64,000 nt of DNA from JAHEEL01 sp964581295 (GTDB taxonomy: Bacteria; Actinomycetota; Acidimicrobiia; Spongiisociales; UBA5794), in the NCBI GenBank assembly GCA_964581295.1, contig CAZONX010000002.1, forward strand, positions 5,231 through 69,230, read 5' to 3'. The position numbers and the translations under genes are program-made. Positions within the stretch are counted from its first letter, which is position 1. Every line of letters begins with the position of its first letter. Positions 17,144-24,520 of the stretch are shown in pieces. Below the pieces are notes generated by a model. It was not told where the DNA came from and made no database searches. It worked only from the letters and a program-made list of their open reading frames with translations.

Positions 17144-18037
17144 TCAACAACCGGCGCCGTCGTCTGGGCTGCCCCGTTCCGCAATGCCGGCGAGCCCGTA
17201 GACGAGATCCAGTTCCTGCACCAGATCCTCGGGGTCGAACACTGGGAACGCACCGTCCCGGATCAGCCGATTCGTCCCCTCCGAGGACGCCCGATCGACG
17301 TCACCCGGCATGGCGAAGACGGGAATCCCATATTCGGCGGCCTTGACGGCCGTGATCAATGCTCCCCCGGTCATACCCGCCTCCACGACCACGACGGCAG
17401 CCGACAACCCGGCGATAATCCGATTGCGAGGTGGAAACCGCCACGCATCGGGCCGGCTTCCCGGTGGGTACTCGGAGACGATCGCTCCCCCGCATTCGAG
17501 GATCTGGTCGCCAAGGCGACGGTGCTCTCGCGGGTAGGTGACATCGATGCCGCAGCCGAGCACGGCGACACCTCGACCGCCGGCCCGCACCATCCCGCGG
17601 TGAGCTGCGCCGTCGATGCCGCGAGCGAGGCCCGACACCACCGGCCAACCGATCTCGGCCGCGGCGCGACCGTAGGCCTCCGCGAGTTCGAGTCCATAGG
17701 CCGTGCATCGTCGTGTCCCGACGATCCCGACCCCGGGTACCGACGGGAGACAACCGCGAATGAAGATCAAGTCGGGGGCGTCTTCGAAGCGATCGAGGTG
17801 CGAGGGATACGCTGCCTCACCCCGGAGCACGACGTCGATGCCGAGATCGCGAAGCTCGGCTTCGCGTTGTTGGGCTGGGATCGCGAGGCTTTCCCGGATG
17901 GCATCAGATGCCTTCACTCGTCGCCGATCGATCGCCTCAATCGCCCCGATCGGACCGCCATATTGCTCGCACAGCGACCGGATGCGCTCGGGATGCAGCC
18001 CGGAGCAGGCAAGGCGGAGGTGGTGGGCGTTGCTCAC
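17144..18037 (-). CDS. dprA: DNA processing protein DprA (Smf)
   Basis: Loads RecA on incoming single-stranded DNA in transformation. The 297 residues show an N-terminal helical segment and the Rossmann-like DprA domain: VGIVGTRRCTAYG, PVVSGLARGIDGAAHRG, AVLGCGIDVTYPREH, FPPRNRIIAGLSAAVVVVEA, and PVFAMPGDVDRASSEGTNRL. The C-terminal winged helix of many DprA proteins seems absent. The start is GTG at 18037, overlapping the comM stop as GTGA. Confidence 0.95.
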   Translation of the reverse strand: MSNAHHLRLACSGLHPERIRSLCEQYGGPIGAIEAIDRRRVKASDAIRESLAIPAQQREAELRDLGIDVVLRGEAAYPSHLDRFEDAPDLIFIRGCLPSVPGVGIVGTRRCTAYGLELAEAYGRAAAEIGWPVVSGLARGIDGAAHRGMVRAGGRGVAVLGCGIDVTYPREHRRLGDQILECGGAIVSEYPPGSRPDAWRFPPRNRIIAGLSAAVVVVEAGMTGGALITAVKAAEYGIPVFAMPGDVDRASSEGTNRLIRDGAFPVFDPEDLVQELDLVYGLAGIAERGSPDDGAGC

Positions 18038-19506
18038 ACCGTCACCCGCATGGTGAGCGCCGACTCGATGTGGGCGCCGTCGACGGGACCCGATCCCTCG
18101 AGGTCGGCCACGGTGCGAGCGACTCGTCGGATCCGATCCCATCCCCGAGCCGTCAGTCGATCCCCCTCTGCTGCTCCAACGAGACAGCGGAGCGCAGCGT
18201 CGGTCCATTCGAGGGCATCGAGGTCACCGCGACCGAGCTCGCGGTTGAGGCGTCCGCGCTCGTCGAATTGCCTTCGTCGGGCAGCGGTGACGCGCTCTCG
18301 TACCGCCTCGGATGGCTCGCCCTTCGGCCCGGAGAGCTCCGACACCCGCAGGCGCGGCACATCGACCTGGAGATCGAACCGATCCGACAATGGTCCCGAG
18401 AATCGGCGGCGATAGCGGGCCTTCATGCCCGCCTCGCATGCGCACGAATCCAGGCGATCCCCTTCGTACCCGCATGGGCACGGATTCGTGGCCGCTAGGA
18501 CCTGTATCTCGCACGGGAACTCCACGGTCGCACCTTGCCGGGCCACCACCACGCTGCCGTCTTCGATTGGCGTGCGGAGTGCGTCGAGGAGGTGGGGCGG
18601 GAACTCGCCCAGCTCGTCGAGGAACAGGACGCCGCGATGGGCGAGCACCGTTTCACCCGGTGTCGGCACCCCGCTCCCCCCGCCGATGAATGCCGCCATC
18701 GACGCCGAATGGTGCGGCGCGCGGAACGGCGGTAGGAGTGGATCAGTGCGAGCACGGCCGGCGGCCGCCCAGACCAGCGCCACCTCGTGCGCTTCCCGAT
18801 CGTCCAGCGGCGGCAACAACCCGGGCATCGTGCGGGCCAGCATCGTCTTGCCAGAGCCGGGCGCGCCGCGAATTAGCAGATGGTGGCCGCCGGCCGCCGA
18901 CACCTCGAGCGCTGCCCGGGCGATCGGCTGGCCTCGGACCTCGGCGAGGTCGGGAACGTCGACTCGCCCCGCAGCGATCGGTTCGATCTCATCGCCAGGA
19001 TCCAGGCCGCGCGCAACCTGCATGGCGTGGGCGAGCGAGCGCACCGCCCGGACACCGAGATCGTGCCAGCCTGCCGTCTCGGCGGCAGACCGAACGGGGA
19101 GGAGGCACGGCATTCCGAGGTCACGTGCGACGAGCGCAGCGCCGAGACCTCCCCGGGCAGGCCGCACCGAGCCGTCGAGGGCGAGTTCGCCGAGAGCAAC
19201 CACATCGGTCGCCCCTGCGGGGAGGTTCCCGTTCGCTGCGAGCACGCCCAACGCAATCGGCAGGTCGTAGGCGGATCCGACCTTGGGCAGATCGGCCGGC
19301 GACAGGTTCACGACGACGCGTTTCGACGGGAAGAAGTTCGACGTGGACGCGAACGCCGCCCGCACCCGCTCCTTGGCCTCTCGCACCGCGGCATCGGGAA
19401 GTCCGACAATGACGAATCCCTTCGAGCTGCCGCCAACATGCGCTTCAACGCGCACCGGGTGCGGCTCGACCCCAATGATGGCGCTCGATGTGATGGTCGC
19501 GTTCAT
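18034..19506 (-). CDS. comM: ComM/YifB family Mg-chelatase-like ATPase
   Basis: AAA+ helicase which in other bacteria promotes branch migration during natural transformation. The 490 residues contain the Lon-like N-terminal domain (GVEPHPVRVEAHVGG, IVGLPDAAVREAKERVRAA), Walker A in GAPGSGKTMLAR, the RAPHHSASMAAFIGGG segment, Walker B region GVLFLDELGEF and a zinc-finger-like CPCGYEGDRLDSCAC. The ATG at 19506 is supported by family alignment and by TACGGT 6 nt upstream. With dprA next to it, a competence-like DNA uptake role is plausible, although no uptake genes are in the window. Confidence 0.95.
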   Translation of the reverse strand: MNATITSSAIIGVEPHPVRVEAHVGGSSKGFVIVGLPDAAVREAKERVRAAFASTSNFFPSKRVVVNLSPADLPKVGSAYDLPIALGVLAANGNLPAGATDVVALGELALDGSVRPARGGLGAALVARDLGMPCLLPVRSAAETAGWHDLGVRAVRSLAHAMQVARGLDPGDEIEPIAAGRVDVPDLAEVRGQPIARAALEVSAAGGHHLLIRGAPGSGKTMLARTMPGLLPPLDDREAHEVALVWAAAGRARTDPLLPPFRAPHHSASMAAFIGGGSGVPTPGETVLAHRGVLFLDELGEFPPHLLDALRTPIEDGSVVVARQGATVEFPCEIQVLAATNPCPCGYEGDRLDSCACEAGMKARYRRRFSGPLSDRFDLQVDVPRLRVSELSGPKGEPSEAVRERVTAARRRQFDERGRLNRELGRGDLDALEWTDAALRCLVGAAEGDRLTARGWDRIRRVARTVADLEGSGPVDGAHIESALTMRVTV

Positions 19507-19512
19507 TGGTGC

Positions 19513-19518
19513 ACCGTA
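19513..19518 (-). promoter_or_regulatory. Leaderless -10 box of comM (TACGGT)
   Basis: TAnnnT with a 6-nt spacer to the ATG of comM. It would drive the comM-dprA-xerC-whiG operon. The ~290 bp from here to the next gene hold no other recognisable feature. Confidence 0.55.
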
Positions 19519-19797
19519 TGTCGGCGGTGTGACGCGAACTAGAGGGTCGACATTCGAAGCACGAACGAACGCCGGCAAGCGTCGACCCGAAACGGCTCGT
19601 CGGCTCCGCTGCGAGATTGGCCCTTCCGCTCCGCACGATCGTCTGGAAGGATGGCGTTGTGTTGAGACATCGTCACCGCTGCGCGGGTCGACCATGACGG
19701 GACTCGCCTGGCAGGAGGTCCCGGGGGGTTGGCCTGCGGCGCCTACCGCGTGCGCCGCCTTCCCCGGTCGTCTGATCAGCGCTGGGAACTTCAGATC

Positions 19798-20223
19798 ATG
19801 CGCCGCAGGCCCGGCTGGGAGCAGGAACACGCGACGTCGACACATCGCTCAATCCGCGCCGCGGTCGTTCGGGCGGAAACCCACGAACGGCACCGGCTGA
19901 GGAACCTCAGCCTTCAGATCAACCTGGCCGCATCGCTGGTCGCAGCAATCGCCGGGCTGACCGTGATCGTCTACCTGTGGACGAGCATCATCGGTCTCGT
20001 CGCGTGGATCGGCCTGTTTGCCCTCGCCGTGCGGTTCCTTGCCAACGCGCTCGATGTCCTCGACGCATCAAAGCCGGACCGCAGCGCGCGGGGAGTCGAT
20101 CGGCACGCGGCAATCCAGCGCTGGGTTCGGGTCGACTCGCTCGTGCCGCCATTGCGCACTCCGTCGAGTCGTACCGCGTCCGCCGAAGAGTCGAGCATTC
20201 GGATGCTCGATCCAGTCGAGTAG
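19798..20223 (+). CDS. Hypothetical membrane protein
   Basis: A 141-residue protein with no recognised family. A charged, Arg-rich N-terminus (RAETHERHRLRN) precedes a ~45-residue hydrophobic stretch, likely two close membrane helices (SLVAAIAGLTVIVYLW and IGLVAWIGLFALAVRFLA). A polar C-terminus follows. The opposite-strand frames over this segment lack such structure, which supports this one. The start ATG at 19798 is tentative; the open frame extends upstream. It converges on the next small membrane gene with 33 bp between stops. Confidence 0.55.
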   Translation: MRRRPGWEQEHATSTHRSIRAAVVRAETHERHRLRNLSLQINLAASLVAAIAGLTVIVYLWTSIIGLVAWIGLFALAVRFLANALDVLDASKPDRSARGVDRHAAIQRWVRVDSLVPPLRTPSSRTASAEESSIRMLDPVE

Positions 20224-20256
20224 CGGGCCAGCTTCTCTGATCGGAGGCGCTCTCTC

Positions 20257-20499
20257 CTAGGCATCCTCCCCCGACTTGGCCTGGTCCGCCTCGGTCTGCT
20301 CGGTGACCTCCTGATCGACGACATGCGTGATCGATGGCTGGTAGATCTCCTCGAAGAGACCAAGTGAGCGCGGTGGCGGGCGGTCCTTCGTTCGGTAGTA
20401 GACCCAACCGCGGCGTTCGGCCCAGGTGAGGGCGAAGTGTCCACCGACCACGATGGTGGCGATGGCGAGGACCACGCCGGAGAGTGCGAGCCACAGCAT
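20257..20499 (-). CDS. Small single-pass membrane protein
   Basis: An 80-residue protein beginning with one membrane helix (MLWLALSGVVLAIATIVVGG) and then a basic-to-acidic tail (TWAERRGWVYYRTKDRPPPR, later EVTEQTEADQAKSGEDA). The start at 20499 is chosen because the helix begins there; the frame upstream is not membrane-like. It is 46 bp downstream of the enoyl-CoA hydratase gene on the same strand. No family was recognised. Confidence 0.55.
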   Translation of the reverse strand: MLWLALSGVVLAIATIVVGGHFALTWAERRGWVYYRTKDRPPPRSLGLFEEIYQPSITHVVDQEVTEQTEADQAKSGEDA

Positions 20500-20545
20500 G
20501 GGTTCATGATCGCATGGAGCGACCGATAGAACGCCGGCGGAAGCG

Positions 20546-21322
20546 TCAGCGACCCTTGAACTCCGGAGGCCGCTTCTGGAAGAACGCCGCAGCGCCTTCG
20601 AACAGGTCCTCTGAGCCAAGCAGCGTCGCTTGCGACTGTTCCTCGAACGCGAGTGCCTGCTCGAACGTCATGCTGGACGACCGGTCGAGCGCCGTCTTGA
20701 TGAACCGCTGCGCCAGCGGGGCACCGTCCGCCAAGGCCTCAGCGGTATTTGTCGCGGCACGCTCGAGATCGTCGGTGCCAACCAACGAAGTCACCAGACC
20801 GATGGCAAGCGCCTCCTCTGCCTCGACGATCCGCCCAGACAGCGAGATCTCACGGGCTCGAGCAAGGCCGACAAGGCGTGGCAGAAGCCACGTACCTCCG
20901 AAGTCGAGCGTGAGCCCGCGCTTCACAAAGATCTCGGCGAAACGGGCACGATCGGTCGCGATCACGATGTCGCACCCCAGGGCCAGGTTCATCCCGGCGC
21001 CGACCGCAACCCCGTCCACCGCCGCAATGGTTGGCTTGGTGATCCGGTGCAGAGCAAGGGCGGCTCGGTTCGGGTGCTGCATGTACTCAACGTTCGCCGC
21101 CGGTGTCCCGAAGCCCGAGAAGTCAGCGCCCAAGTCGGCGCCGGCACAGAAGTCGCCGTCGGCACCGGTGAGCACAACAACCCGCTGGTCAGAACGCTCG
21201 AATGCCTCGCATGCGGTAGCGAGTTCGTCCCATCCCGCCTTCGGCACGGCGTTCTTGGCCCCCGGCGAAGACATCGTCAGCCATCGAACCCTCCCCTGGT
21301 CCACAGCGGTGACAAATGACAT
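20546..21322 (-). CDS. Enoyl-CoA hydratase/isomerase family protein
   Basis: Crotonase-fold enzyme of 258 residues. The oxyanion-hole segments are GDFCAGADLGADFSGFG and AVDGVAVGAGMNLALGCDIV; the segment ARFAEIFVKRGLTLDFGGTW covers the usual catalytic-glutamate region, with Glu in FAE. The C-terminus ends FFQKRPPEFKGR, typical of the family. The exact substrate cannot be read from sequence; beta-oxidation or branched-chain acyl-CoA breakdown would fit icmF and etfBA elsewhere in the window. The start is backed by a TAGGTT box 6 nt upstream. Confidence 0.88.
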   Translation of the reverse strand: MSFVTAVDQGRVRWLTMSSPGAKNAVPKAGWDELATACEAFERSDQRVVVLTGADGDFCAGADLGADFSGFGTPAANVEYMQHPNRAALALHRITKPTIAAVDGVAVGAGMNLALGCDIVIATDRARFAEIFVKRGLTLDFGGTWLLPRLVGLARAREISLSGRIVEAEEALAIGLVTSLVGTDDLERAATNTAEALADGAPLAQRFIKTALDRSSSMTFEQALAFEEQSQATLLGSEDLFEGAAAFFQKRPPEFKGR

Positions 21323-21328
21323 GGCGCG

Positions 21329-21334
21329 AACCTA
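21329..21334 (-). promoter_or_regulatory. Leaderless -10 box of the enoyl-CoA hydratase gene (TAGGTT)
   Basis: TAGGTT, then six bases (CGCGCC), then ATG. The same TAGGTT plus 6-nt layout occurs before cofG. Confidence 0.6.
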
Positions 21335-21555
21335 GCAGCGGGATGGTCGCGCGGGCGTGGTGGACCTCATCTTCACAATCCAGACTCCCAGGCCACCCCC
21401 TCCGCCACAAGTGTCCACCATGTCTCCGAACACATCCCCATCATCACCCCGGTCCGTGCAACAGGTGGGAGAGACGCGGACGAGCTGATGCTCGTCCGCA
21501 GAGAGGGCACCGAGCGAGGCCTCATCTGCCCGATCAGAGCTCCCAATCCGCCCCT

Positions 21556-21627
21556 CCGCTCCGCTCCGGCCATCCGACGGGATGCTCGCGCCTCCCCAAC
21601 ACTGCGTGCGAGGGAGGCGAGGAAGTG
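21556..21627. repeat. REP-like palindromic repeat, copy 1
   Basis: A ~72-bp unit starting CCGCTCCGCTCCGGCC, ending in a hairpin GCCTCCCC...GGGAGGC with loop bases AACACTGCGTGCGA. It aligns with the reverse complement of 62581-62654 nearly end to end, and its hairpin resembles 31421-31460. It lies in the ~320-bp gap between divergent genes, just before the small membrane gene's -10 box. Confidence 0.75.
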
Positions 21628-21630
21628 CGC

Positions 21631-21636
21631 TACGTT
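21631..21636 (+). promoter_or_regulatory. Leaderless -10 box of the 36-aa membrane peptide (TACGTT)
   Basis: TACGTT with a 7-nt spacer to ATG at 21644. It supports the very short reading frame as a real gene. Confidence 0.55.
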
Positions 21637-21643
21637 GTCCGAC

Positions 21644-21754
21644 ATGGGGTTCAATCCATTTCGGAACCAGAAGCGATCGGCGACTGACATCGCGCTGGTG
21701 GTCGTTTTTGTGCTGCTGACCCTGGCCGTCGTCGCGTGGGGGTTCTTCGGGTGA
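21644..21754 (+). CDS. 36-residue membrane microprotein
   Basis: A very short gene. After a basic N-terminus (MGFNPFRNQKRSATD) comes a single membrane helix (IALVVVFVLLTLAVVAWGFF). It has a leaderless -10 box, and its stop overlaps the GTG of the following gene as GTGA. The pattern of charge then helix fits an inner-membrane peptide. No family was recognised. Confidence 0.6.
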   Translation: MGFNPFRNQKRSATDIALVVVFVLLTLAVVAWGFFG

Positions 21755-21960
21755 TCCTCGACGACGAATCGGTCCACCCGATCCAGCCGTACCAAGCGCA
21801 CAAGGCCTACGTGTGCCCCGGATGCGACTTGTGGATCGAGCCCGGTGTCGGCCACGTGGTCGTCGTGCCCAGACTCGAACCCGATCTCCGCCGCCACTGG
21901 CATCGCGGCTGTTGGTTCAAGGAACTGCGGCGTCGGTACGGCTCAGCCAACATCGGGTAG
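21751..21960 (+). CDS. Small zinc-ribbon-like protein
   Basis: A 69-residue protein with CPGCDLWIEPGVGHVVVVP and RRHWHRGCW, giving a probable Cys2/His/Cys metal site. It resembles short actinobacterial proteins sometimes annotated ATP/GTP-binding, remembered from family knowledge, not searched. The start is GTG at 21751, overlapping the stop of the membrane microprotein, so the pair is likely co-translated. Its last 18 bp overlap the 3' end of yraN on the opposite strand. Confidence 0.7.
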   Translation: MILDDESVHPIQPYQAHKAYVCPGCDLWIEPGVGHVVVVPRLEPDLRRHWHRGCWFKELRRRYGSANIG

Positions 21961-22272
21961 CCAGCGGATCGTGGCGCCGTGCGGTGTCAGTTCGATGGCG
22001 ATCAGGTCGATGCGCTTGATGCCGAGGCTGCGCGCAGCGCGCAGCGTGCGTGCGCACTTCACTTCATCGAAGTTCTCCCAGGGTCGACTGTCCATTCCAA
22101 GGGCCGTCTTGACCTCGACGGCGATGCGCTCTTGGACCAGGCGAATCACGAGGTCGACCTCATCGCGCCCCACCCGGACGTTGCGATCCGTAACGGTGGC
22201 ACCGCGGCGCTCGAGGAACCGGGCAGCGATCATCTCACCAGCTGTTCCAACGGTCATGCGGCGCGTCGACAT
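21943..22272 (-). CDS. yraN: YraN family protein (UPF0102)
   Basis: A 109-residue protein of the YraN family, predicted to have a restriction-endonuclease-like fold. Motifs include GEMIAARFLERRGATVTDRN, GRDEVDLVIR and IAVEVKTALGM, which carry the conserved acidic and lysine residues of the nuclease core. The biological role is not established. It is 32 bp downstream of the DUF2469 gene, the usual actinobacterial neighbour. Confidence 0.9.
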   Translation of the reverse strand: MSTRRMTVGTAGEMIAARFLERRGATVTDRNVRVGRDEVDLVIRLVQERIAVEVKTALGMDSRPWENFDEVKCARTLRAARSLGIKRIDLIAIELTPHGATIRWLPDVG

Positions 22273-22304
22273 CGCTCCATCATGTCACCGGGGAGTGACG
22301 GGAA

Positions 22305-22601
22305 TCAGAACTCCGAAGGGATGTCGGTTTCTTCGATGTTCACGTCACGGAAGGTCATCACTCGGACGCGTTTGACGAATCGGGCGGGTCGGAACATGTC
22401 CCACACCCATGCGTCCTCGAGTTCGAGTTCGAAATAGACGGATCCGTCGGCGGAGCGGGTGTTCATCTCAACCCGGTTTGCGAGGTAGAAGCGGCGCTCG
22501 GTCTCGACGACGTAGCGGAACATTGGGAGGACGTCGCGGTACTCGCGGTAGATCTGCAACTCGACGTCGGTTTCGTACCGTTCGAGATCCTCTTCGCCCA
22601 C
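22305..22601 (-). CDS. DUF2469 family protein
   Basis: A 98-residue protein conserved next to yraN and lepB in actinobacteria. It matches the family well: EEDLERYETDVELQIYREYR, YVVETERRFYLANRVEM, YFELELEDAWVWDMFRPARF, VMTFRDVNIEE. Function is unknown. The start is GTG at 22601 with GGGAGA upstream. This gene is a good marker for Actinomycetota. Confidence 0.92.
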   Translation of the reverse strand: MGEEDLERYETDVELQIYREYRDVLPMFRYVVETERRFYLANRVEMNTRSADGSVYFELELEDAWVWDMFRPARFVKRVRVMTFRDVNIEETDIPSEF

Positions 22602-22663
22602 TCGTGTCTCTCCCGTCAGGTTGACCCGGTGATGCTACCGGGCGTGTGCCGGTAACCCGGTCG

Positions 22664-23356
22664 TCACAGACCGGCCCATCGCGAGACCGGCCACATGATC
22701 ACGAACGCCCGCCCGACGACCGTGTCGGTCGACACCGATCCGAAATACCGGCTGTCTTGGCTCGAGTTGCGGTTGTCCCCCATCACGAACATCTCACCTG
22801 CTGGCACCACGATCGGGCCGAAGTCCGGCATCAGCGATCCCGGCTTCAGATACGGCTCGTCGATCGGCTGGCCGTCGATGAATACCTGGTTGTCGATGAT
22901 CTCGACACGCTCCCCCGGAAGGCCGATCACCCGCTTGATGAACTCGGTTCGGGGAACGGATAGGCCGATCGCTTCGGTGATGCTGCGGCGAGCCGCTTGT
23001 GGCAGCGATTCTTGTGGTGCCTCGTCGGCTCGCGGATCGTCGAACACCACCACGTGCCCGCGGTGCAGGTCTCCGAAACGGTATGCGAGCTTGTTCACCA
23101 TGACCCGGTCGTTGATCAGGAGCGTGTCCTCCATCGACGACGAGGGGATCCAGAAGGCCTGGAACAAGAACGTCTTGATGACGACGGCGATGGCGAGCGC
23201 AGCAATGATGAGCAGCGGCAACTCAAGCCAGAACGGCAGCGCGTGCTTCTTGGGCGCGGGCCCGTCTTCAGTTTCTGTGGGTACGGCAACGGGGCCTAGA
23301 TCGGGCGCTGTCACGGGTTCCACCCTACCGCCGGGTCCGTCCAATTCGTCGCTCAC
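22664..23356 (-). CDS. lepB: Signal peptidase I
   Basis: Cleaves signal peptides of exported proteins. The 230 residues contain a cytoplasmic N-terminus, one membrane helix (ELPLLIIAALAIAVVIKTF), the catalytic serine in PSSSMEDTLLINDRVMVNKL, the general-base lysine in RTEFIKRVIGLPGERVEI, and the C-terminal boxes GEMFVMGDNRNSSQDSRYFG. The start is GTG at 23356, overlapping the glycosylase stop as GTGA. It belongs to trmD-rplS-alkA-lepB. Confidence 0.95.
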   Translation of the reverse strand: MSDELDGPGGRVEPVTAPDLGPVAVPTETEDGPAPKKHALPFWLELPLLIIAALAIAVVIKTFLFQAFWIPSSSMEDTLLINDRVMVNKLAYRFGDLHRGHVVVFDDPRADEAPQESLPQAARRSITEAIGLSVPRTEFIKRVIGLPGERVEIIDNQVFIDGQPIDEPYLKPGSLMPDFGPIVVPAGEMFVMGDNRNSSQDSRYFGSVSTDTVVGRAFVIMWPVSRWAGL

Positions 23357-23910
23357 GATCGGCCTCCGAGGTACTCGTGCCACAGCAGCCGCGCCGCGAT
23401 TGCTCGATGGGGCCGCCACGCCATCGCCCGTTCATCCGCCGATTTGGCATCCGGGACATCCGGCAGGTCGTAGACCCGGCCCATCGAAACCTGAAGGGCC
23501 CGGTCACCCGGTGGCCAGGCATCAGGGCGGCGCAGGACGAACAGCAGGTAACAGGCGGCGGTCCATGGGCCGACCCCGCGGATCTGGATCAGCCGGTCCA
23601 TGGCCACATCGTCGGGAGCCGCCTCGAGCGAGTCGAGATCGATCGTCCCTTCGACCACCCCGGTGGCGAGGCCTCGCGCGTATCCGGCCTTCTGTCGCGA
23701 GAAGCCGATGACCTTGAGCTGGGTGTCATCGAGGACCAGGACTGCCGTCGGCTCGACCGCGCCGATGGTCGCCTCCAGTTTGCGGAACGCTGCATCGGCC
23801 GATGCGAGCGACACTTGCTGTTCGAGGATGAGGCGCAGCATCGTTGCGAAACCGGGTTCGCGTGCCCACAGCGGAGGAACTCCGTTGCGGCTGGCCAAAC
23901 CACCCAGCAC
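23353..23910 (-). CDS. DNA-3-methyladenine glycosylase II-like protein (HhH-GPD)
   Basis: Base-excision repair glycosylase removing alkylated purines. Visible are LRLILEQQVSLASADAAFRK, the helix-hairpin-helix IRGVGPWTAACYLL, and the catalytic aspartate in WPPGDRALQ. From GTG at 23910 the length is 185 residues, slightly short. The frame stays open upstream to a CTG at 24033-24031 that overlaps the rplS stop (CTGA) with GGAG 9 nt before it; those 41 codons (for example APLDDAALAAG and ALAELDPVLGG) look like the missing N-terminus. The true gene may thus be 23353-24033 with a CTG start. Confidence 0.88.
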   Translation of the reverse strand: MLGGLASRNGVPPLWAREPGFATMLRLILEQQVSLASADAAFRKLEATIGAVEPTAVLVLDDTQLKVIGFSRQKAGYARGLATGVVEGTIDLDSLEAAPDDVAMDRLIQIRGVGPWTAACYLLFVLRRPDAWPPGDRALQVSMGRVYDLPDVPDAKSADERAMAWRPHRAIAARLLWHEYLGGRS

Positions 23911-24029
23911 CGGATCGAGTTCGGCGAGTGCGGTCGTGCCGGCGGCCAGAGCCGCATCGTCGAGTGGCGCGACAACGACCCGCCGGTTCGACGGGCCGTG
24001 TTCGATGGCGCTGTGCCGGTCGGGACCGG

Positions 24030-24374
24030 TCAGTCGCGCTTCTCCTTGATCCGCGTCGCCTTACCGACACGGTCACGGAGGTAGTAGAGCTTCGCCCTGC
24101 GGACATCGCCGCGGCGGAGGACTTCAATAGTCTGAATGATCGGGGCGTGCACGGGGAAGATACGTTCGACGCCGACGCCGAAGCTGATCTTGCGAACGGT
24201 GAACGTCTCGCGGATGCCGCCACCCTTGCGGGCAATGACGACGCCTTCGAACGCCTGCGTCCGTTCGCGTCCACCCTCGATGACACGCACCTGCACACGC
24301 ACAGTGTCGCCGGGACCGAAGTCCGGGATGTCGTCGCGCAGCTGGGCGCCCTCGATCTGGTCGAGCGTATTCAC
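24030..24374 (-). CDS. rplS: 50S ribosomal protein L19
   Basis: Ribosomal protein at the 30S-50S interface. The 114 residues are a complete L19: FGPGDTVRVQVRVIEGGRER, FEGVVIARKGGGIRETFTVR, VERIFPVHAPIIQTIEVLRR and the C-terminal AKLYYLRDRVGKATRIKEK. The start is GTG at 24374 with GGAGG 5 nt upstream. It is separated from trmD by a heptad-repeat element, where most bacteria have them nearly adjacent. Confidence 0.97.
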   Translation of the reverse strand: MNTLDQIEGAQLRDDIPDFGPGDTVRVQVRVIEGGRERTQAFEGVVIARKGGGIRETFTVRKISFGVGVERIFPVHAPIIQTIEVLRRGDVRRAKLYYLRDRVGKATRIKEKRD

Positions 24375-24427
24375 GGGATCCTCCAAGAGGCGGAAAGAGC
24401 GGACCCCGATGGTAGCAAAGCGGAAAC

Positions 24428-24520
24428 CTAAGTGAGAGAGCGACCAGTCACGAGTCGCCATTTGCCAGCAGAACCAAGCCCGCGGTCTCGGCCTGAGGAC
24501 TGAGGACTGGCGACTACTCC
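24428..24520. repeat. Heptad-repeat element between trmD and rplS
   Basis: On the minus strand, just after the trmD coding end, units read GTCGCCA, GTCCTCA, GTCCTCA, then a centre with GGCCGAGACC, then reversed units GGCGACTCGTGACTGGTCGC. The TAG stop of trmD is the GTAG that begins the array. Shares the GAGACC centre with the proS and rseP elements. Confidence 0.75.

Noticed and set aside
19690..19830. Possible SRP RNA: CAGGCCCGGCTGGGAGCAG at 19806-19824 resembles the conserved hairpin CAGGCCCGGAAGGGAGCAG
   Set aside because: The GGAA loop is replaced by GGCT and the flanking helix bases (GGC/GCC) do not pair. The segment lies within a credible membrane-protein gene, so the match is likely chance.
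20221..20240. Heptad-like AGTAGCGGGCCAGC at the end of the membrane-protein gene
   Set aside because: Only one partial unit and no continuation; not distinguishable from chance.
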